Below, in pieces: positions 52,201 to 53,344 of a stretch of DNA of 53,344 nt. Numbering within the stretch: the first letter of the stretch is position 1; each line of letters starts with the position of its first letter. The stretch spans positions 1 to 53,344 of the forward strand of contig DATGLW010000103.1 of assembly GCA_035293965.1 (NCBI GenBank), given 5' to 3'. Made by a program: the position numbers and the translations under genes. This DNA is from DATGLW01 sp035293965. GTDB lineage: Bacteria > Actinomycetota > Acidimicrobiia > Acidimicrobiales > RAAP-2. Below the pieces are notes generated by a model. The model saw nothing but the letters and a program-made list of their open reading frames with translations, was not told the origin of the DNA and made no database searches.

Positions 52201-52860
52201 TCAGCCTGCAGGGGAGCCGCCCGCCGCCGGGGTCCCCTGCCCCGCCGCACGGGCTCGGTTGAGCTCGACCAGGTGCCCCCACAGCCGGTCGACCTGCTCG
52301 ACGAGGTGGTCGCGGTCGCCCTCGTTGACGATCACGACGTCGGCCAGCGCTCGCCGCTGCTCGTCGGTCGCCTGCTGGGCCATCCGCCGCCGGACGTCGT
52401 CGCGCGAGGACCCGCGTTGCACGGCCCGCTCCTCGCGGACCGCCGGGCTCGCCTCGACGGTCACGACGAAGGTGTAGCCGTAGGGGTCCTCGACCTTGCC
52501 GAGGTCGCTCTCGGCGAGCACCGCGAGGTCGAGCACCACGATGGACCCATCGGGCATGCTCCGCAGCTGCTCGACGATCTCCTCGTTGATGGCCGGGTGG
52601 CTCAGCGCAGTGAGCCGCGAGAGCGACGCGGCGTCCGAGAAGACGATCGAGGCGAGCGAGGCCCTGTCGATGGCGCCGTCGGGCCCGACAACGCGTGGGC
52701 CGAACGCCGCCACGACGGCCGCCTCGGCTCGGCCACCGGGCTCGAGCACCTTGCGACCCAAGGCGTCGACGTCGACGACTCGGGCCCCGCGCGCCGCGAG
52801 GAGCTGGGCCACCGTGCTCTTGCCGGCACCGATGCCCCCCGTCAGCCCGACTACCAGCAC
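52201..52860 (-). CDS. coaE: Dephospho-CoA kinase
   Basis: A 219-residue P-loop kinase: VVGLTGGIGAGKSTVAQLL at the start (G-x-x-G-x-G-K-S), DADxLGR-like DVDALGRKVLEPG and the lid RRRMAQQATDEQRR. It phosphorylates the ribose 3'-OH of dephospho-CoA in the last step of CoA synthesis. GTG 52860 fits the family start; GTG 52896 would overlap the upstream gene. Confidence 0.92.
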   Translation of the reverse strand: MLVVGLTGGIGAGKSTVAQLLAARGARVVDVDALGRKVLEPGGRAEAAVVAAFGPRVVGPDGAIDRASLASIVFSDAASLSRLTALSHPAINEEIVEQLRSMPDGSIVVLDLAVLAESDLGKVEDPYGYTFVVTVEASPAVREERAVQRGSSRDDVRRRMAQQATDEQRRALADVVIVNEGDRDHLVEQVDRLWGHLVELNRARAAGQGTPAAGGSPAG

Positions 52861-52885
52861 GGCGAAGGCGAGCGGTGCAGCGCCC

Positions 52886-53344
52886 TCACGGCGCACCCGC
52901 CACGAACTCGTCGATCAGGCGGGCCAGCACGACGGGACGGTCGCTCTGCACGGAGTGGCCGGCACCCTCCACCACCTCGACCACAGAGTCCGGCTTGCGC
53001 CGCCGCAGCTCGGCCACGTCGTCGTCGTGCACGTGCGCCGACCGCCCCCCGCGGACGAGGAGCAGCGGGGCGGGCATGGCCGCCACGTCCTCCCACAGAG
53101 CGGTGAAGTCGATCGTCCCCTCGTCACCCTCGGGCCGGAGGCGGTCGTAGCGCCAGGCCCAGCGCCCGTCGTCGAGCCGCCTCGCGTTGTGACGCAGCCC
53201 CGGGCGGAGGCTTTCCCTCGGGCGACCGGGCACGGTGGCCGCCACCGCGTCGAGCATCTCCTCGAAGGAGGCGTACGTCGACGGGCCGGCAACGAGCGCC
53301 GTCGCTCCCCGCTGCTCCTGGGTCATCGTGGCCGTCCGGGCGCC
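52886..53344 (-). CDS. Alpha/beta hydrolase, C-terminal part cut by the window edge
   Basis: The frame is open to the end of the window, and the visible 152 residues lack the nucleophile elbow. LLLVRGGRSAHVHDDDVAEL holds the acidic catalytic residue and VVEGAGHSVQSDRP the catalytic His. The nucleophile Ser must lie beyond 53344. Substrate unknown. CoaE follows after 25 bp. Confidence 0.8.
   Translation of the reverse strand, partial: GARTATMTQEQRGATALVAGPSTYASFEEMLDAVAATVPGRPRESLRPGLRHNARRLDDGRWAWRYDRLRPEGDEGTIDFTALWEDVAAMPAPLLLVRGGRSAHVHDDDVAELRRRKPDSVVEVVEGAGHSVQSDRPVVLARLIDEFVAGAP

Overview
This window is a very GC-rich chromosomal segment from an actinobacterium. The gene set points towards Acidimicrobiia or a related lineage: mycofactocin-coupled and F420-type oxidoreductases, an Rpf-type lytic transglycosylase, an Lsr2-like DNA-binding protein, a PAC2 protein, a PimB-like mannosyltransferase, small SHOCT/DUF1918 proteins and a B12-dependent ribonucleotide reductase. 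Placement below class level is inference. Coding is dense, on both strands, with frequent GTG starts. At least ten genes have a -10-like hexamer 6-8 nt upstream of the start codon and no ribosome-binding site, the layout of leaderless transcripts.

Layout. 1-775: edge of an IS3-type insertion sequence abutting an FkbM methyltransferase that has lost its 5' end. 0.9-8.7 kb: two divergent short-chain dehydrogenases (one mycofactocin-coupled), MobA, a flavin/pyridoxamine-type oxidase, an Lsr2-like protein made of three DNA-binding repeats, PAC2, a cytidylate-kinase-like protein, ketopantoate reductase and an MpaB-type oxygenase. 8.7-16.7 kb: aldose epimerase, a secreted Rpf protein, a Kelch/arylsulfotransferase-like propeller protein with a probable frameshift at its 5' end, an ArfB-like release factor, an acyl-CoA ligase, a RsbW-type ATPase and an FMN reductase. 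16.7-21.5 kb: ribonuclease Z, a hairpin repeat array, then a tightly overlapping membrane/lipid operon (VC0807-like protein, PlsY-like acyltransferase, flippase-like protein, DegV).

21.7-28.6 kb is the most coherent system: HerA-like ATPase, SbcD (Mre11), SbcC (Rad50), a NurA-like nuclease and a HAD phosphatase in one operon, mostly with 4-bp overlaps. This is the archaeal-style DNA-end resection module in a bacterium.

28.8-36 kb: an isochorismatase and then a 1,790-residue class II ribonucleotide reductase carrying two inteins. The first lies directly before the catalytic thiyl-radical cysteine. Two NrdR-type boxes, 31 bp centre to centre, lie upstream. 36-46 kb: ACT protein, AlaC-like aminotransferase, F420-type oxidoreductase, ROK sugar kinase, SRPBCC protein, PimB-like mannosyltransferase, several small Cys-rich or thioredoxin-like proteins, a PH/SHOCT protein and an MMPL transporter. 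46-53 kb: a 26-bp tandem repeat, VOC and DUF2237 proteins, rhodanese, NUDIX, three tiny genes, two acyl-CoA dehydrogenases, an enoyl-CoA hydratase, dephospho-CoA kinase and the 3' part of an alpha/beta hydrolase.

Functionally the window joins genome maintenance (HerA-Mre11-Rad50-NurA, NrdJ/NrdR, Lsr2-like), acyl-CoA metabolism, and envelope or lipid functions. All family calls are from reading motifs by eye; no database search was possible.
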